NCBI GenBank assembly: GCA_000499405.2
Contig: HG738138.1
Location: forward strand, 6,942,888 to 7,006,887
Length of the DNA: 64,000 bases
Direction of reading: 5' to 3'
DNA from: Onchocerca volvulus
Taxonomy: Eukaryota; Nematoda; Chromadorea; Rhabditida; Onchocercidae
Shown here piece by piece: positions 29,201-42,649 of the stretch. The position numbers and the translations under genes are program-made. Position 1 is the stretch's first letter. Each line of letters begins with the position of its first letter. The notes under the pieces are model-generated. The model made no database searches. It saw only the letters and a list, made by a program, of their open reading frames with translations, and was not told the origin of the DNA.

Positions 29201-30959
29201 GAAGTAAGTCAATCAATTTTTTTTAATGATCACATTAACTTGTTGAAAGGTCGACTTCGACCTCCACTGAAATCTGTGCTGATTTTAAAGAAGGATTTCC
29301 TTCGGAGTTACTTACGACAGCCATATTTAGTATTTCAAAGAAAAATAATAAATGTAGTGATTTAATTCACTTGATTATAGCTCCGTTTGGTCGGCGCGGT
29401 TGGAAGATGGTTTATGCTCGACTTCGAGGGATGGTTCTTTACTTGCATAAAGATGAGAACGGTTTTCGGCGTGACCGTTTCCAGACATTCAATAATGCCA
29501 TCCTTTTGCATCATGCGTTAGCTGAAAAGCCTGAAGATTATAGTAAGCGACAACATATATTCAAACTGCGGACAGCTAATCTCGGTGAAACTCTTTTCCA
29601 AACGAGGTGATTCATTACCTTATATTTTGAATTTAAAGATCATTTATTATTTCATTTTCTTCAAATGAATGATTTTCATTTGGATAACCTATCATATAGT
29701 AATCAAATTTTCTCCTAGTTCGAAAATAAGTGAAATATATTAACCAAACATTATTGATTTGAAATAATTTTTTTCGAATTTTACATAATTTGTGCATTAT
29801 ATAATGAAGCTATGCAAAAAAAAAAAAAAATGAGTTTTTCAGTGATCCGAGCGAAGTGCAGCAGTGGATTGATACGATTAACTATGTTGCTGCAGCATTT
29901 TCTTCGCCTGCATTACCCACATCTGTTTCAAATCAGAGTGAAGTTTTCCACAAACCGTTACTGCCTAGCGCGCCATCAGGTCTTTCAATAGTAAGTATTT
30001 TCTCAAATTAAAGTAAGAGAAGGGGGAGAGGTGCAAATCGATCCTGAATTGCATAGATTTACATGCAAGTTTGGAAAAATCATTGTATCTCTTAACAGTC
30101 ACCGCTTTTCGAATTTCCTTCACATTATCCATTCATTTGGGCGATTTTTTTTTAACATTCAAATGAGAATAAAAATCGTCGTAACGATAAAAACATAAGA
30201 TATATTGCAGCGGTACATCTTTTTTGTAACTGCATCTGTGACTGCATAGTGCAATAATTTTTGAAGCGATTCATAGACAAAATTGAAATTCGTTGCAGGC
30301 GGAGCAGTTAAAAGCACACGAGAAAAAAGAGGCAGAGATGGGATTAAAGCTTGAAGAGCTTATGAAAACAGCACCATCTCTGAAAGCTAAAGGACGTGTT
30401 GTGCAAGACTTTTTTTGCAAAGAACGTTTTTTATACCAAGAAGTAAGTTATTTATTTTGTTTAATACACTTCTTATGATATCGATGTCATTTTAGAAAAT
30501 TTGTAGAGTCGGTTATTGCAGTAGTCAGAAATACTGCTTGGCTCTCTGTCTACATACAAACATTTCATTTTTCATCATATTGAAAAAATAATTTGCTGTC
30601 AAAGTTCCGAATATTAATCTAGTTTATTCTGATTCACTTTGCAGAGGGAACGTTATCAGCGTTATGTCGAAATTTTGCGTGGAAATGTTAACGCACTCTC
30701 ACCGTCTCATTCCACTGCAATACGTGTAGAGCCAATCATAGGAATTTATCGGGTAGGAGATACAGCGAGGTCATCCAGTGTTACCCAAAGTAAAATGTTC
30801 GGATATACAAGTGTAGTCAAAGAGGAGGCAGAGGCAGAAGCAAAGGCTGAAAAAGCTGAAGAGTTAGAGTCTGATGATTCAGATGCAAGCGCAGGTCGCT
30901 GTAGTTACCAGGAAGCAATACTACAGAATCCAGGTCCCCATTTAATAAAATCAAAATGA
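26267..30959 (+). CDS. efa-6: EFA6/PSD-type Sec7-PH protein (Arf6 exchange-factor family)
   Basis: Exons 26267-26431, 26691-26870, 27014-27302, 27365-27476, 27845-28038, 28556-28614, 28795-28922, 29019-29203, 29381-29606, 29843-29990, 30299-30442 and 30645-30959 give 714 aa. The N-terminus has a compact motif (MTGDKIISLNHKISPRYAE) likely to be the nematode/arthropod EFA6 microtubule-regulating segment, then a Ser/Pro-rich stretch. The Sec7 domain runs from about 222 to 385 (AKRLFVLDGFKSEDVAAHLS; LTCALLLLNSDLHGPNVGRRMS). The PH domain (about 420-530) carries PFGRRGWKMVYARLRGMVLYL. A coiled-coil tail follows (about 563-640). The order Sec7-PH-coil is specific for EFA6/PSD. Known: it loads GTP on Arf6 at the plasma membrane, and C. 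elegans EFA-6 limits cortical microtubules and axon regrowth. Odd: residue 287, expected to be the catalytic glutamate, is glycine. The last exon could alternatively end at a donor near 30932. Confidence 0.95.
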
Positions 30960-33131
30960 GATATTTTGATTCAAAATTTAGGTATCAGTACAATATGTTT
31001 TACCGTTAGATCATTCGAAAATTCGCATTGCATTGTTCTGTTTGCTTCGCATGAGAAAGATTGAGATATCCACAGTTACTCTCCCATCTTTTGATGAAGT
31101 GGCTTTTAGGGAAATGATCAAGATTGAAGTTATTGGCAATAACTGTAAGAGTCAACACTTAAAATGTCTTGGAGAGGATTTTCATAATATATGGAAGCAG
31201 ACAAGTGACATGTATGTCTTTTTGTTCTAGTCTTGCCTGGTTTGAGAGTACTCGACAACCTCAACTCTCTGCTGGGAATACAGAGTGATGAGTATAGTTT
31301 TATAAGGTCGCTTACTCATGCCACTAATACAGATAATGATGTTACCCTTTTGCATTAATATAGGGTGACTGAAAAAAAAAATTAAAGGAGTTTAATCAGA
31401 TTTCATTTAATTGCTGCCTTTTGATATCTTAAAAAGAAATTACTGAATGTAGCAGCAATATAAAAATCCATTTTATATTGCTTGAGTAATTTTTTTTTCC
31501 AAGATATGAAACTTTGATTGTGACGAATTTACATGTTGATCTGTAAAGAGATTTTATGTTTGTTACGAGAATTATTTCATCTAGAAGATATATGAATTTA
31601 TATTAAATCATGACTGATGTAAAAGTTTGGGATAATCTAATAATCTAATTTTTCTTTATCGTCGTTTCAAAAGACATAAAGTGACTGCAATGTTGAAAAC
31701 ATACATAACCCTTATTCACATGATGTTTCGAAGCGTAACCTTGTCACTAAAGGTATAACGAAATTCTCCAATCTTAAATACAAGCCGTCATGTACATATA
31801 AGAATCTTTTTATAATAAGGAAAAAAGTGAAGTTAAATGCTAGGCATTAGCAAAGTAAAGTGAGGGAGAAAATGAATACAAATGGAGAGAAAATAGAAAT
31901 GCAAAAGCAAAATGTAAAAATTAAGTAGATTGCAATCACGTTTCCCTCATTCAATAGCTGCAAGCTAATGTTCAACGAATTCTTAACACATTGCTGTATT
32001 ATTTTCCTGGCTTCACTGAAACTGTTATAGTTCTTTCTCTGTCGATAAATGTTTATTTTCTGATGCTATTGCTATGAATAATTAAATATTTACCAGTGAG
32101 TTAGATTGCCACTTTGTATTTTCTTTTTTATTCCTTTGTGACTGTTACAAATCTATGGAGCCATCTTTTTTTTTTTTTAAATTCCGTTGAAAAATTTATA
32201 CAATTTTCTTTCATATCCCCATTCTGCTGAAGTGATTTATTTTCAAATTAATTCTGTATATCGAATTTTTGATGGCATCATCTAAAGCTACGATTGTCAG
32301 AATTTTTTTTTCCTTTTTTGATACACCATGTATTTTTCTTCTACGGATTTCCCTTCATCTTGCCGGCTTATTAAACACCTTGACAATGCTTTCAGATATG
32401 AAAATTTTCAGCGCTGTGTACATTAACATTTTAAAACGTGAGTTCTGGCTTACCATTTCTAGTCATTTAACCTTCCTCAGCGGGCAATCAAACGGCAGTA
32501 ACAAAGCTTGTCTCACATAGTATGATCAATTACATAGATGTAATCGAGGATACAGAAGTATTGAGTTACCAAATGTTAACGTAACTGAAATCTGTTGAAG
32601 TACATTTCGCTGTTTTTTCACATGATACCTGCTGTGAATAATTTACAAATATTTCGTTGTAATTACAAATCTTATAATGCTGTCGCTCGCTCTGTTCATT
32701 TGTGTTCCATCACAACCGTGTCATCACTTTTTTCTGAATGAAAGGATTTCCGTGTTCAGTTTTTTTTAGCAGAACATTAATGATTTCATTGGTTTCTTGA
32801 ATTAAGAAGGAACATTTTGAGCGGTTGAATGTGAACCAGTCTCTTGTATTGTAATTTATTCTTTTTGTATGCATATTTCAGTTCTAACTAATGTCCTTCA
32901 TTGTATGTTATTTCCTAGTTAGCTGTTGGTGGTACAGCTACGTAAATTCATGGTATCACTACGCGATCATCATTTTCATTATTTGGTGATAAACTTTATG
33001 GGATTCATTTAGATCTGTAGATATAATGATGTAAAATAGTGTTAAGAATGATCAGCAAGACATGATTCTGCTACCCCAAATTATTATCACAGTTACTTAG
33101 TTCAAAGATGAAACAGTTAAAGTTTTGTTTC

Positions 33132-33135
33132 TTTC

Positions 33136-33170
<35 letters not shown>

Positions 33171-33178
33171 TCAATGAA
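33132..33178. repeat. (TA)n microsatellite inside an inverted repeat
   Basis: TTTCATTGAA on the left and TTCAATGAAA on the right are reverse complements and enclose an alternating TA run, so nearly all of the 47 bp can fold as one hairpin or cruciform. Confidence 0.8.
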
Positions 33179-33388
33179 ATGAAGTGGTGCATAGATCAAA
33201 TATTTAAGCAGGCATATTGAAAAGATAAAAGGTGTTGGAAATTCACTTCTTTTTTTGAGATTGAAGTTGGATGCTAGCAACATCTCTCATAATCTTATTA
33301 GCAGTTTTAAAGCCTGGTTGCGTAATCATGCAAACTTGATCCAAATGTGATTAGCTCCCCCTACAACGTATTTAACTACTCAGTAGGA

Positions 33389-33393
<5 letters not shown>

Positions 33394-33420
<27 letters not shown>

Positions 33421-33441
33421 TTCTATATATATATATTTCGA
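33394..33441. repeat. (TA)n microsatellite
   Basis: Alternating TA of about 47 bp with one TTTC interruption, read directly. Confidence 0.9.
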
Positions 33442-34935
33442 GATATCGGTTTTTTTTAATCACTTAATGAACATTTATCCTTTATTTTGTCGATATATCG
33501 CACAGAAATTCGGTTTGTATATTCTTCTGCAGAACACAAGTAATGGGTTGTTATTCTTAAATTTCCATTGCTTTTGTAACAGTGGCATTCAAATAAATAT
33601 GCTTCAGACCGTCATTCCTTCTATATGAATTCATTCAAGGTTTTCCAGCTTTTAAGCATATTTCACTTGATAAATTGTATAAGATTCGGCAGTATATTTA
33701 CTAATATCTGTCTCATTATGTTCTCTATGGGGAAGTAAGATGTGGAATTTGTGTTTGAATTTTGAATTTTTAAACTCGGTCTTTATTTTCTTCAAACAAA
33801 AAAAAAAAAAAAAGATAAGAAAACCATTGTTGAGGGATGGATCCAAAGTAATCTAGAGCCATATTTCAGTAATGCTTGCTTCAGATAAAAATGGCAAAAA
33901 TATATTGTCACATGGTTCAAAAATAACGTGATATGACAGTAAAGCTGGAGAAGATAGTGGATGTGGTGTAATCAACAATATCATTTCATGTAATTGACAC
34001 TGTCATGAAGACATACATGTGGGAGCAACAACATCCGAGATCAATGTTCATTGATATTTAATCTTTGGGAGGGTGAAGATCTTGCTTGTACCTTATAATA
34101 TGTTAGCAGAAATTTACATAATCCTTGACATCTTCTGTAAGTGGATTTGTGAGATTTGCATATCGATGAACAGCATAGATTTGCCGAAATTTAAGCGAGG
34201 ATTATGTCATTTTCAACTAATGTTTCTTTGGAGAGGTTCCCTTTTATCAGCAGACAGTTCTTTAGTATATTTCAAGTTCAACATAATTTTGGAAATCTGG
34301 AATATATTCTTTAGAAACAGCATACATCTTTCATAATAAGGGATGTATGGTGCGGGCAGGTACTGTATAACCGAAACGAGTGATCGAATTGCAGTCGGAG
34401 TAAGACGGAAAAATTGTGATGTTTGACAAACTGCTGATTAGAGGCTTGTCTCTTAATATGAACTTTTTCGGAGCTAAAAAAGGAAACGATCGAGTTCCAG
34501 GATACAAAACGAATAAGATTCTTTTTGATTACTATGTTGTCACATATTGGCTTAGGTCTGAAATACGTAAAACTCCCATTCATGGTATTAGGAGCGCAAC
34601 TGGTTGTATGATAGCAACAATCAACTAAGGCAAAATTTTAGTTTTTGGTGTTGGATTTATGATCACATGGTCTTATCATCGGTTATACAACTTTCCCATT
34701 CTTTTGTGCTACTTCACAATAGTTTTTCTCCAGTATTCCTTGTTGACAATTAGGTTCTTTATTAACTAAATATCTGTTGGGAGATGTTGACGTTATAATG
34801 ATGGAATGAAAAGTAGTGGCACTATTCCTGTACTACTTATCATTAATGCATTGATTATATTTCAAGATATGGTGTATAATCCCACTTGTGATTCACGGCT
34901 TTCCGGTCAAATATTTTAGCCAACAATTGGAAGAT

Positions 34936-37900
34936 ATGGATGACAGTGCACAGGATCTACAAAATTTAGAAGCAGTGGAAAAAATCGAACAAGAAGGTAT
35001 CTATTTTCTAATCTAGAGTTATTTTGAAACAATAATATAACTTTTGCAGAAAAGTATTTTTTTCATTAAACTAGCATGCCAGCCACAAAGCTTAAACGCT
35101 ATAGTGTCCGCCCGGCATTCGATAACTGTTTTAATCCTGAGCTGCCAAATAATCTTGGATGTGGATTTGTGGAAACTATCTTTACTTTCTGTAGTGTAAT
35201 TAAAAGATAATTTACTTTTTTTTTTTTATAAAACACGTTGTTTTTGTAACAGCGCACAATCCTGTATTATTCGACACGCTCTGCTAAATCAGAATATTTT
35301 TCATGCAAAAAACAACATTTCACAGTGTTAAAGCAAATTTATTACTCAGTTTGTTAGAAGATATCGATATAATATGTAAATGAGATAATCAAGGTGCTGA
35401 AAAACTTTACTATCACTATTTCGAAAATTATGAAAGTAAAGTGGAGACGGTATAAAGGAGAGAATGAATAGAAATATAATAATTATTTGCTTTCTGATCT
35501 CGCTAGAGAGGAGGGAAATGTAAATGGGAGTGTAGGTGTAGGAGCTTGTTTCTATATTCGAACCCATGCAAAAGAGGAATTAGAGGAACGAATAAATGAT
35601 AGATAACAAGAGGCTATTAAGATAATACATCATCATGATAATTTGAAAATTCGTCAAACAATCTGACATTTTGATATTGTCTAATGGTTAAGAAACAGTG
35701 GATCCCATGTTCTGAGCCCTTCAAACGGTTTATCCGGTATGTTTGATTTAAAAAAGGTGGCATTGTTTGAAGTTTGATACGAATGGTTGCTAATCGTCCA
35801 TCGAAATTTGTAAATGAAATATTGTGTTCCATATGCATATCATATTGGATTTTGCGAAATTGCTAGTGTTATATCCAGTCTCCAAGGTTGATTCAGCATT
35901 CTAGCTTATGCTAAAACCTGTATATTTAATTTTTTCTTTGTTTAGACGTTACCTAACTTGGAGCCAGTGTATTGCCACGTGTAATGTCGATTATTGCAGG
36001 AAAAATCGACAGTGAACAACAAACACATTGTTTGTGTGGAAGTAGCGATGAATCGTCATTCATGATATGTTGCGATCACTGCGGTGTCTGGTATCATGGA
36101 GCATGCCTACAGGTAATTCTTCAGATTTTTGACTTGTAAAAAAATCTGTGTACGAAAAAGGCGATATAATTTGTAATAGGAAATATTTGCGTTATTTTTA
36201 CAAACTTGATCTAAATGAATCAAAAAATAATTCAATAGATACTTATGACTGCTAAATCAATTTATGCATATGTCAAGATCATTTAGCAGTTCACTCCACC
36301 GCCACTAAATGTTTTCAATGACTTACCACATCTCATTTAAGTTCACCATTCTATATTTATTTATTTATTTACATATTTAAGGTTACTCGAACTCAGGCAA
36401 ATCGTATCGAGACTTACGCGTGTCCTCCTTGCATTAGCAAAGACAACAGTTTAAAAGTCGTATATCGCACTCCGGTAAGTTTCTTCAGTAGGTTTTAAAT
36501 GAACTTATTGATTCACTTATAAGGCTGTGTCATGTTTTTAGAATTAAGATTAATGTTACTTTTTTAGAAGAAAGTTGTTTTTTTTTCAAATATTTCAATC
36601 TTTTCGCTTGTTTTTCAGAAGAGGGAACGAGAAAAGAGCGTCCATCGCGAAAAGCAATGCAAATCAAAGGGAGCTAGAAACGATTTAAAAACTCAGGGTG
36701 GACTAAGACGTTCTTCAAAAGATGATCATGGTTTGAATGTCGTTAGTCGTGTGGATTGATTTTTTTCAATGCAAGATAACATCACTTTTCAGGATCAACT
36801 TGCGAAATATTGTGTCTATTATTTCTGATTTTATAACTGCTGTCATATTGATTACGTAGAAATATTGCAGAGGAAAACAAACATGAGGAAGGTTGCAGTA
36901 ACTGCATTAACTGCTTTCGATCGGCAGATTGTGGTAAATGTGCAAACTGTAATATTTCTGTGAAACCATGCTTGAAGCGCATTTGTTTGCAATCAGAATG
37001 GTGGAATAAACATAAAAAACAGCAACAGTGTAAAATTGCTGGTAAAGAGGAAGGTGATTACTAATTGGTTTTTCATTTTTTGTTTTTAGTTGATTTTAAC
37101 GAAATATGTTGCAGAGGTTTTTAATATCCAAATTTGCTGAGAAAATCGCAGAAGCATTTCATAGCTTTTAAGAACTCTAAAACATATGAAGTTTTCATTA
37201 ATGTTTCTGACGAAGTTTCTCTAAGCCGACTTATTACCGTAACCTAATGTATTTTCAATCATTTTATTCTAAACTGATTTTTTACGAAACTGCAGAGAAC
37301 AATGATATATCAAACTATTGTAATGTGAGCAATGTGGACTGATTCGCTTTTGTTGATTAAATTTTGTGATAAAACAGAGACAGTTTTATTTTCAGCAGTT
37401 CTATCGAACATGTACTCAGTCCCAACGAGAGGCAAGAAAGAACGAATGAAGTACGCTTAGTAAATCGTTATAATAGTTTTTCGTAAGTTCTTTCATAATT
37501 AATTTTTCATTGGACGTTAAAGTGGTAGTTGTTTAGTATAACGGATGACGATGATGACAACACGGAAACATTTAAAGGCGAGAGTGGTTCAGCACGTTCG
37601 GGCTCTGCTGCAAGTGGTGCTAAAAAAGCCCAAAGAAAATTAAGAAAAAAGAAAACCATAGCATATCAGGTTATTACTTACTTTTGAAAAGTGACAAATG
37701 TTGCAAGTTTTAGTCCTATTGCATTTGCTTATTATTAGCTTTTTTTTTTTTTTTTTTTTTCTTTTTTTTAAGAAAGGAATGAACAAAATTCGATGAAAAT
37801 AAGGAATTCGGAAAGACCACTCCATTCATAAACCCCATTTGGAAATGTTAGTTGTGATCTGATTATCCGCTACTGTGATTCTTTTTTTTTTTTCGTTTAT

Positions 37901-40900
37901 TTTTGTATTTGTAAATCGAGTAGTCTGTCTAGAATTTTTTATTTGTTCATATTCTTGTCAAACGCCATGATTTTTATTATATTAGAAGTTATGTATTTTC
38001 TTGTAGTCACTGATGTAGTTTTGTAGATCAATCTTTTCATTACCGCATATTGAGAAATATATCATCCAACACTTTTTAGTCGCTGCGTTTTTTGTGCCGC
38101 AAATTTTATTTCAGAGGATTTATTCTAACTTTCACTCTTAACTATAGAAAATATTCTTATTAAGTCTCATGAGTCTTAGCGTCATGCAGCAGAGTAGTCC
38201 GCAAAATGATGAGGTGACAATTTTCTAAGTGTTTTTAGAAGCGTCAGACAAATGCAGCAGTGGGAAGAACAAAGAAGTCGAAAACCAACGATTTTTCGTT
38301 TACAACGGGTATGCAGACAAATTGTTGGCTGTAAAATTTTTAAGCAACCAGCTGTTGTCTTTACATTTACGCTGGGAAATCATGCTGGAGAAAAATGCCG
38401 AACTTCACCATTCGTTATACTCTAATTTGCATTTGAATTTGTATTACTACACTAGTAATATTACCTTTTTTGTATTACTACACCACCGGAATAATTTACA
38501 TTTAAAAAGGATGAATTATTCAAGTAAATATACTCTTGACAAAATTGCTTATGATGATTATTGGATAAGATGGTGGTGGTACATTTTTTTTTCCTGCATA
38601 TGAGACAAAAGGGAAAATATGTTGTTCGGCAGTCTGCAGAATTTGATGCATTACAAGAAATTAATTTTATATTTTCGGTATTTTTGTAGATATTTTGTCT
38701 AACTTGCTGTGTGTTGCAGAGCAACGCCAAAAAATTGCATCGGCCATTTACAATCGTCGCTCAAATCGTCATAACCCGAATAAAGTTTGAAGCTTAACAA
38801 AGATATTTCTCTGGAATTGTTTTTTTTTTTCTTTTGTGAATTTGACAGTTGTAAAGGTCTTCGGCACTTATTAGTCGGTTTTTAATTCTCTATTTAATTA
38901 GTAAAAAGTGCAACACTTATTGAATAGGTGCTAAAATTCAGTAAGCATTTTAGGAACTTAAACGGCGTTGTTATTAACGCTTCACTTTTGAGTTTATTTT
39001 TGAACAGATATTTTGCTTATTCGAATTTGATAAGTATTTTATGAACTTAATAATTCTCTGGTGAATAACTTTTGCAGGAAAAAACAAAGCACTGTGAGGG
39101 GCCTCAGTGCACGAATTCCACACGTTCACAGTCGAAATTCTGTTCTGAAGAATGCGGGATGAATTTAGCACGTGTATGTTATTTGAATTTTAATTAGTAA
39201 TTTTATGATTTAAATTTCTAGTTAATTTCACTAGTCTTAATGTTATTTCAAAGAATGGACTTTGTTCATTCGTAATTGTAAGCTGTTTAAAAATTTTGGT
39301 GAATTACTTTTAACAAATATTTCTCAGTTTCTGTTGGAGTTCTTATTCCAAAATAGTCGAGACATTTCTAGAATCGTTTGCGTGCCATCTTGCCGGATCG
39401 TGTTCAGGCATATTGGGACAATATATCTCATTTTATGGAGCAGTCACAGCATTTACGAGATGCAGCTGAGGAGCAAATTCAATTTTTCACGGTATTATAT
39501 CGCTTTGAATGATGTAAATAACTTGAATTTTGCGAAGGGTTGCTTCATCAAGCTTTTATCGCAAAAATTTTCTAGTCATTGGGGGGGCGGGGGAGTTTGA
39601 AATCAACTGCATACGCTCCGTATGGCAACACATGGTTTCTACAGTCTTTGTGTGCTATTTTGTACGATTCCCCTTTTCCTTTTATGATGAATCTCTTTCG
39701 AGTTTTGAAAGATAAGATCAACTGTGTACTGACAGTTTCAGAAGTCTTAAAAAATTGAAAGGTGTAGCTTGCATTTTCTTTTTCTTTGATTAAAATAGCT
39801 TTTTTTTTTTCAAAGTTTTAATGATTAAAACAACTTTTTTTCTCCAAGTTTTAACCACTGTGACAAATAATATGCTATTACCATGTATTTGTCCATATTT
39901 CCATCTTCCAGTTCATCTCCTATTTCGAAATTTTGATTATGATATAATTTCTGTTCGTGCTAAATCCAGTGATCGGGAATTTCTTTTTGGCCTTTGAGCT
40001 AAAGCTTTTTTGAAATCTTTGGTACCGAATTTGCATTTGCGGAGTTTTTCATAGCAGCTTAAATCCCAAATAGGGAATCGTTTTCTTATTTCCTCTGTTT
40101 TATTTTTCTACAATCTGCTTGAAGTATTCTCTGTAGTTATACACTCGCCATTATTATCAAATTGTTACCTGTTTGACTTTTTTTTGTTGCAATTACTTAA
40201 CTGTGACACCTCGTTACTTGAATACTCATGAAGTATTGTCATGCTTAACTTTTCAGTAGTAGGTCGTAATTTGCTTTTGTATTTTTAGCATATCGATTAT
40301 TTCGTAGACACTTTATGCAGAGTTACAGCTCTTTAATTTTTTTCATTCTGCTGTGAGATATGGAACTCCAGATATTCATTATTTCAATGCTCTTTTTAAT
40401 AGAATGAGTGTGAGTGCTTCTTCCAATCGTCCTGTCACTTTTTTTCTGTTTGAATACTGATTAAAGTTGGTGATTCGTCGATATCTTAGGTACTTGCGGT
40501 TCTATAAAATAATATATATAATTTCATCAATAGATTTGATTGCTCTAAGGTTTTTTGTGGTAACATACTAACCATAAATTTTTTACGGCAATCAAATTTT
40601 TTTCTCTCGAACTATTTCTTTTGCGGTACTGCGTAGTTTTTATATGGACCGACTCTTCATCCACAAAGTTTATCCTCAATCAAATTTTAACTGCATCTGC
40701 TTGTATATCATTTGTGACAGTTTTTTTCTGGAAATTGAAATTTTATAAAAAAGCAGCATTGTAGTTTACTAAATATTTCGTTTCTGGCCTACAATAGATA
40801 AGCTCGAATTCTCAGAAAATTTTCCTGAAGCTTCCAAACATTTTTTTTTTTTCAATTTTTCAACTCTTAATTGTGCCTTGAATATTCATAAATTCCGAAG

Positions 40901-42649
40901 TTTATCGTTTTCCTTGCAGAATAAGGTGCGCACATTCGCAGATTTCCAGGACGAACTGCAGAAATGGATTTCGGTATGACATGTATTATGTCGTTATTTA
41001 TGAAAAAGTGTTCATACAAATGTTCTTGCGCTTAAGAAATGAATTGAGCACTTGAATTTATGTTTTCGTGATCAACTGAAGGATTCTTTTCATTAAATTA
41101 TGTCATTACTATTTGTTGCGGAAATTTTTGAATCATGTTACAGATTTCCAGTACTTATCCACGTTGACTAAATGCTTTTTATCCTTCTAAATGTTTGATT
41201 ATTATGTGAATCTTATTTAGACTATTGAAAAAATCGAATCTGAGAATGAAACAGTAATCAATAACTCGCCGGACATGGACTTCGTAAGCAGTTAATTTTT
41301 CATTTTGAATGCTGCTCTTTATTATTTTAATTTAAAGTCCAACGGAAAAATTACTGATGCTCGATAACTATAACAGTGTTGACATAGATGTATTGCACTT
41401 TTGAAATATGGTGGTTAAGGTGCTTCATTGTGCTGTGTGCGCTTTGGAATTTCCAGCCAAACTCATTGTAAAACATATGGAGCGCTGTTTCGTGCGTAAT
41501 GAAAAACAAAGCTGCTACGGCACGCCGAACATGGTTCGTTTATTTCCAGATTACCGAAAACTGAGAATTGACATTGCGAGCAATTTCATGAACAGTAACT
41601 GCCAAATACATTTTGCAGTTTGCATGATTCTTCTTTGGAGGTTCTTTGCGGTAATCGATTCTTTGTTCATTTCGTTCTTTCTAAAGCTGACGGGATTGCT
41701 GTAACCAAGTTCTGTTCATTTTAAATATATTTTAGTCACAAGTCAATCCGTACAATATATTCTGCGAGCAGTTCAATAAGGCCAATAGTACATTTTGCAA
41801 ACGTCTTCGTGTGTTATGTAGTGAACATTACAAATCCATAGAGGATACTGCAAAGGTATATTGATCTATACGAATACATTTGTGCTGGAGAAATTTAATT
41901 TCTGTTTGTCCGTCCACAATCTATACGAAGTATGGTGCGAATGTATGTATATAGCTGATTGCTGTTACGGTATTTAAAAATGCTATCAATTCACTGATAA
42001 AATTTTTCTTTAAGAAATGAATCTACCTAACTTTTAAGTCATATTTCGTAAGAAACTTTTATGGAGAGCGCAAATCAGGAATTATTGAGTTTTTTTCTTG
42101 AGTTCTGTAGTTTGATTGTCTCCGAAATTGGTAATACCAGCTATTCATAAATGAATCGAAATCGTACTGTAGGTCTGTGGTTATCCGTTTGCGTGGAACA
42201 AAAGTGAATTCCGGCCTGTCATCAAAACATTTAATGACATGCAAGCAATGCTTCGGGAAGGCTTTTGTCATTACCCACGAAAGAACTGTCTTCAGCATCA
42301 TAATTGGATTCAGGTTTGTGTGAGGTATTTCTTAGATTTTCCACTTTCTATCCTTAAATCGAAATAAATTTAGAATGCAATGGGTTTGATCGATGTGGAG
42401 CTGCTTAATCTTTTGATCAAACTAGATGAATGGTTCGAGAAAAAACGCACGCTTCAAGTCTCAGAAACTATGCGTGGTGATGTGCTTTCACTTTTCTGCG
42501 ATAAAACAGTTCGTCTCAACAATTTGAATGAAGATAGTTCTGTCCCGATCTGTAGTTCGGTTAATTCTGATCCAGCTAATGACATGCAGTACCAGAATAC
42601 AGAGCAATCTATGAATGCAACTATGTCGCATGTGGAGGGAACAGATTAA
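34936..42649 (+). CDS. cfp-1: CFP1/CXXC1 orthologue, SET1/COMPASS H3K4 methyltransferase subunit
   Basis: Seventeen exons: 34936-34996, 36000-36112, 36382-36474, 36619-36730, 36871-37053, 37396-37450, 37537-37669, 38239-38308, 38720-38784, 39078-39173, 39372-39491, 40920-40973, 41221-41283, 41420-41533, 41736-41855, 42173-42313 and 42374-42649; 622 aa. Domains in order: a PHD finger (about 25-85; CLCGSSDESSFMICCDHCGVWYH...ACPPC), which in the family reads H3K4me3; a Lys/Arg linker; a CXXC-type zinc finger (about 135-170; CSNCINCFRSADCGKCANC...CLKRIC); an acidic DDDDDN stretch and a basic KKAQRKLRKKK patch; KHCEGPQCTNSTRSQSKFCS...CGMNLA; and the C-terminal Set1-interaction domain with Cys/His zinc ligands (HCAVCALEFPAKLIVKHMERC; FCKRLRVLCSEH; VCGYPF; NCLQHHNW). 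The order matches CFP1/Spp1. The CXXC finger lacks the KFGG stretch. The long first intron (1 kb) is typical. Confidence 0.95.

Larger units (their letters stand above)
30960..34935. other. Intergenic interval between EFA6 and CFP1 genes
   Basis: No gene is supported. The interval holds two long TA microsatellites (33141-33167 and 33394-33441) and scattered poly-T and poly-A runs. An alternative EFA6 3' exon could lie at 30984-31062, after AATTTAG. Confidence 0.6.

Noticed and set aside
37296..37324. 29-bp cassette exon of CFP1 (after CTGCAG, before GTGAGC)
   Set aside because: Including it breaks the phase into the exon at 37396; skipping it restores a continuous frame.
38229..38603. 124-codon plus-strand ORF as a separate gene
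   Set aside because: The phase-consistent CFP1 model uses only 38239-38308, in another frame. The rest of the ORF is intron.
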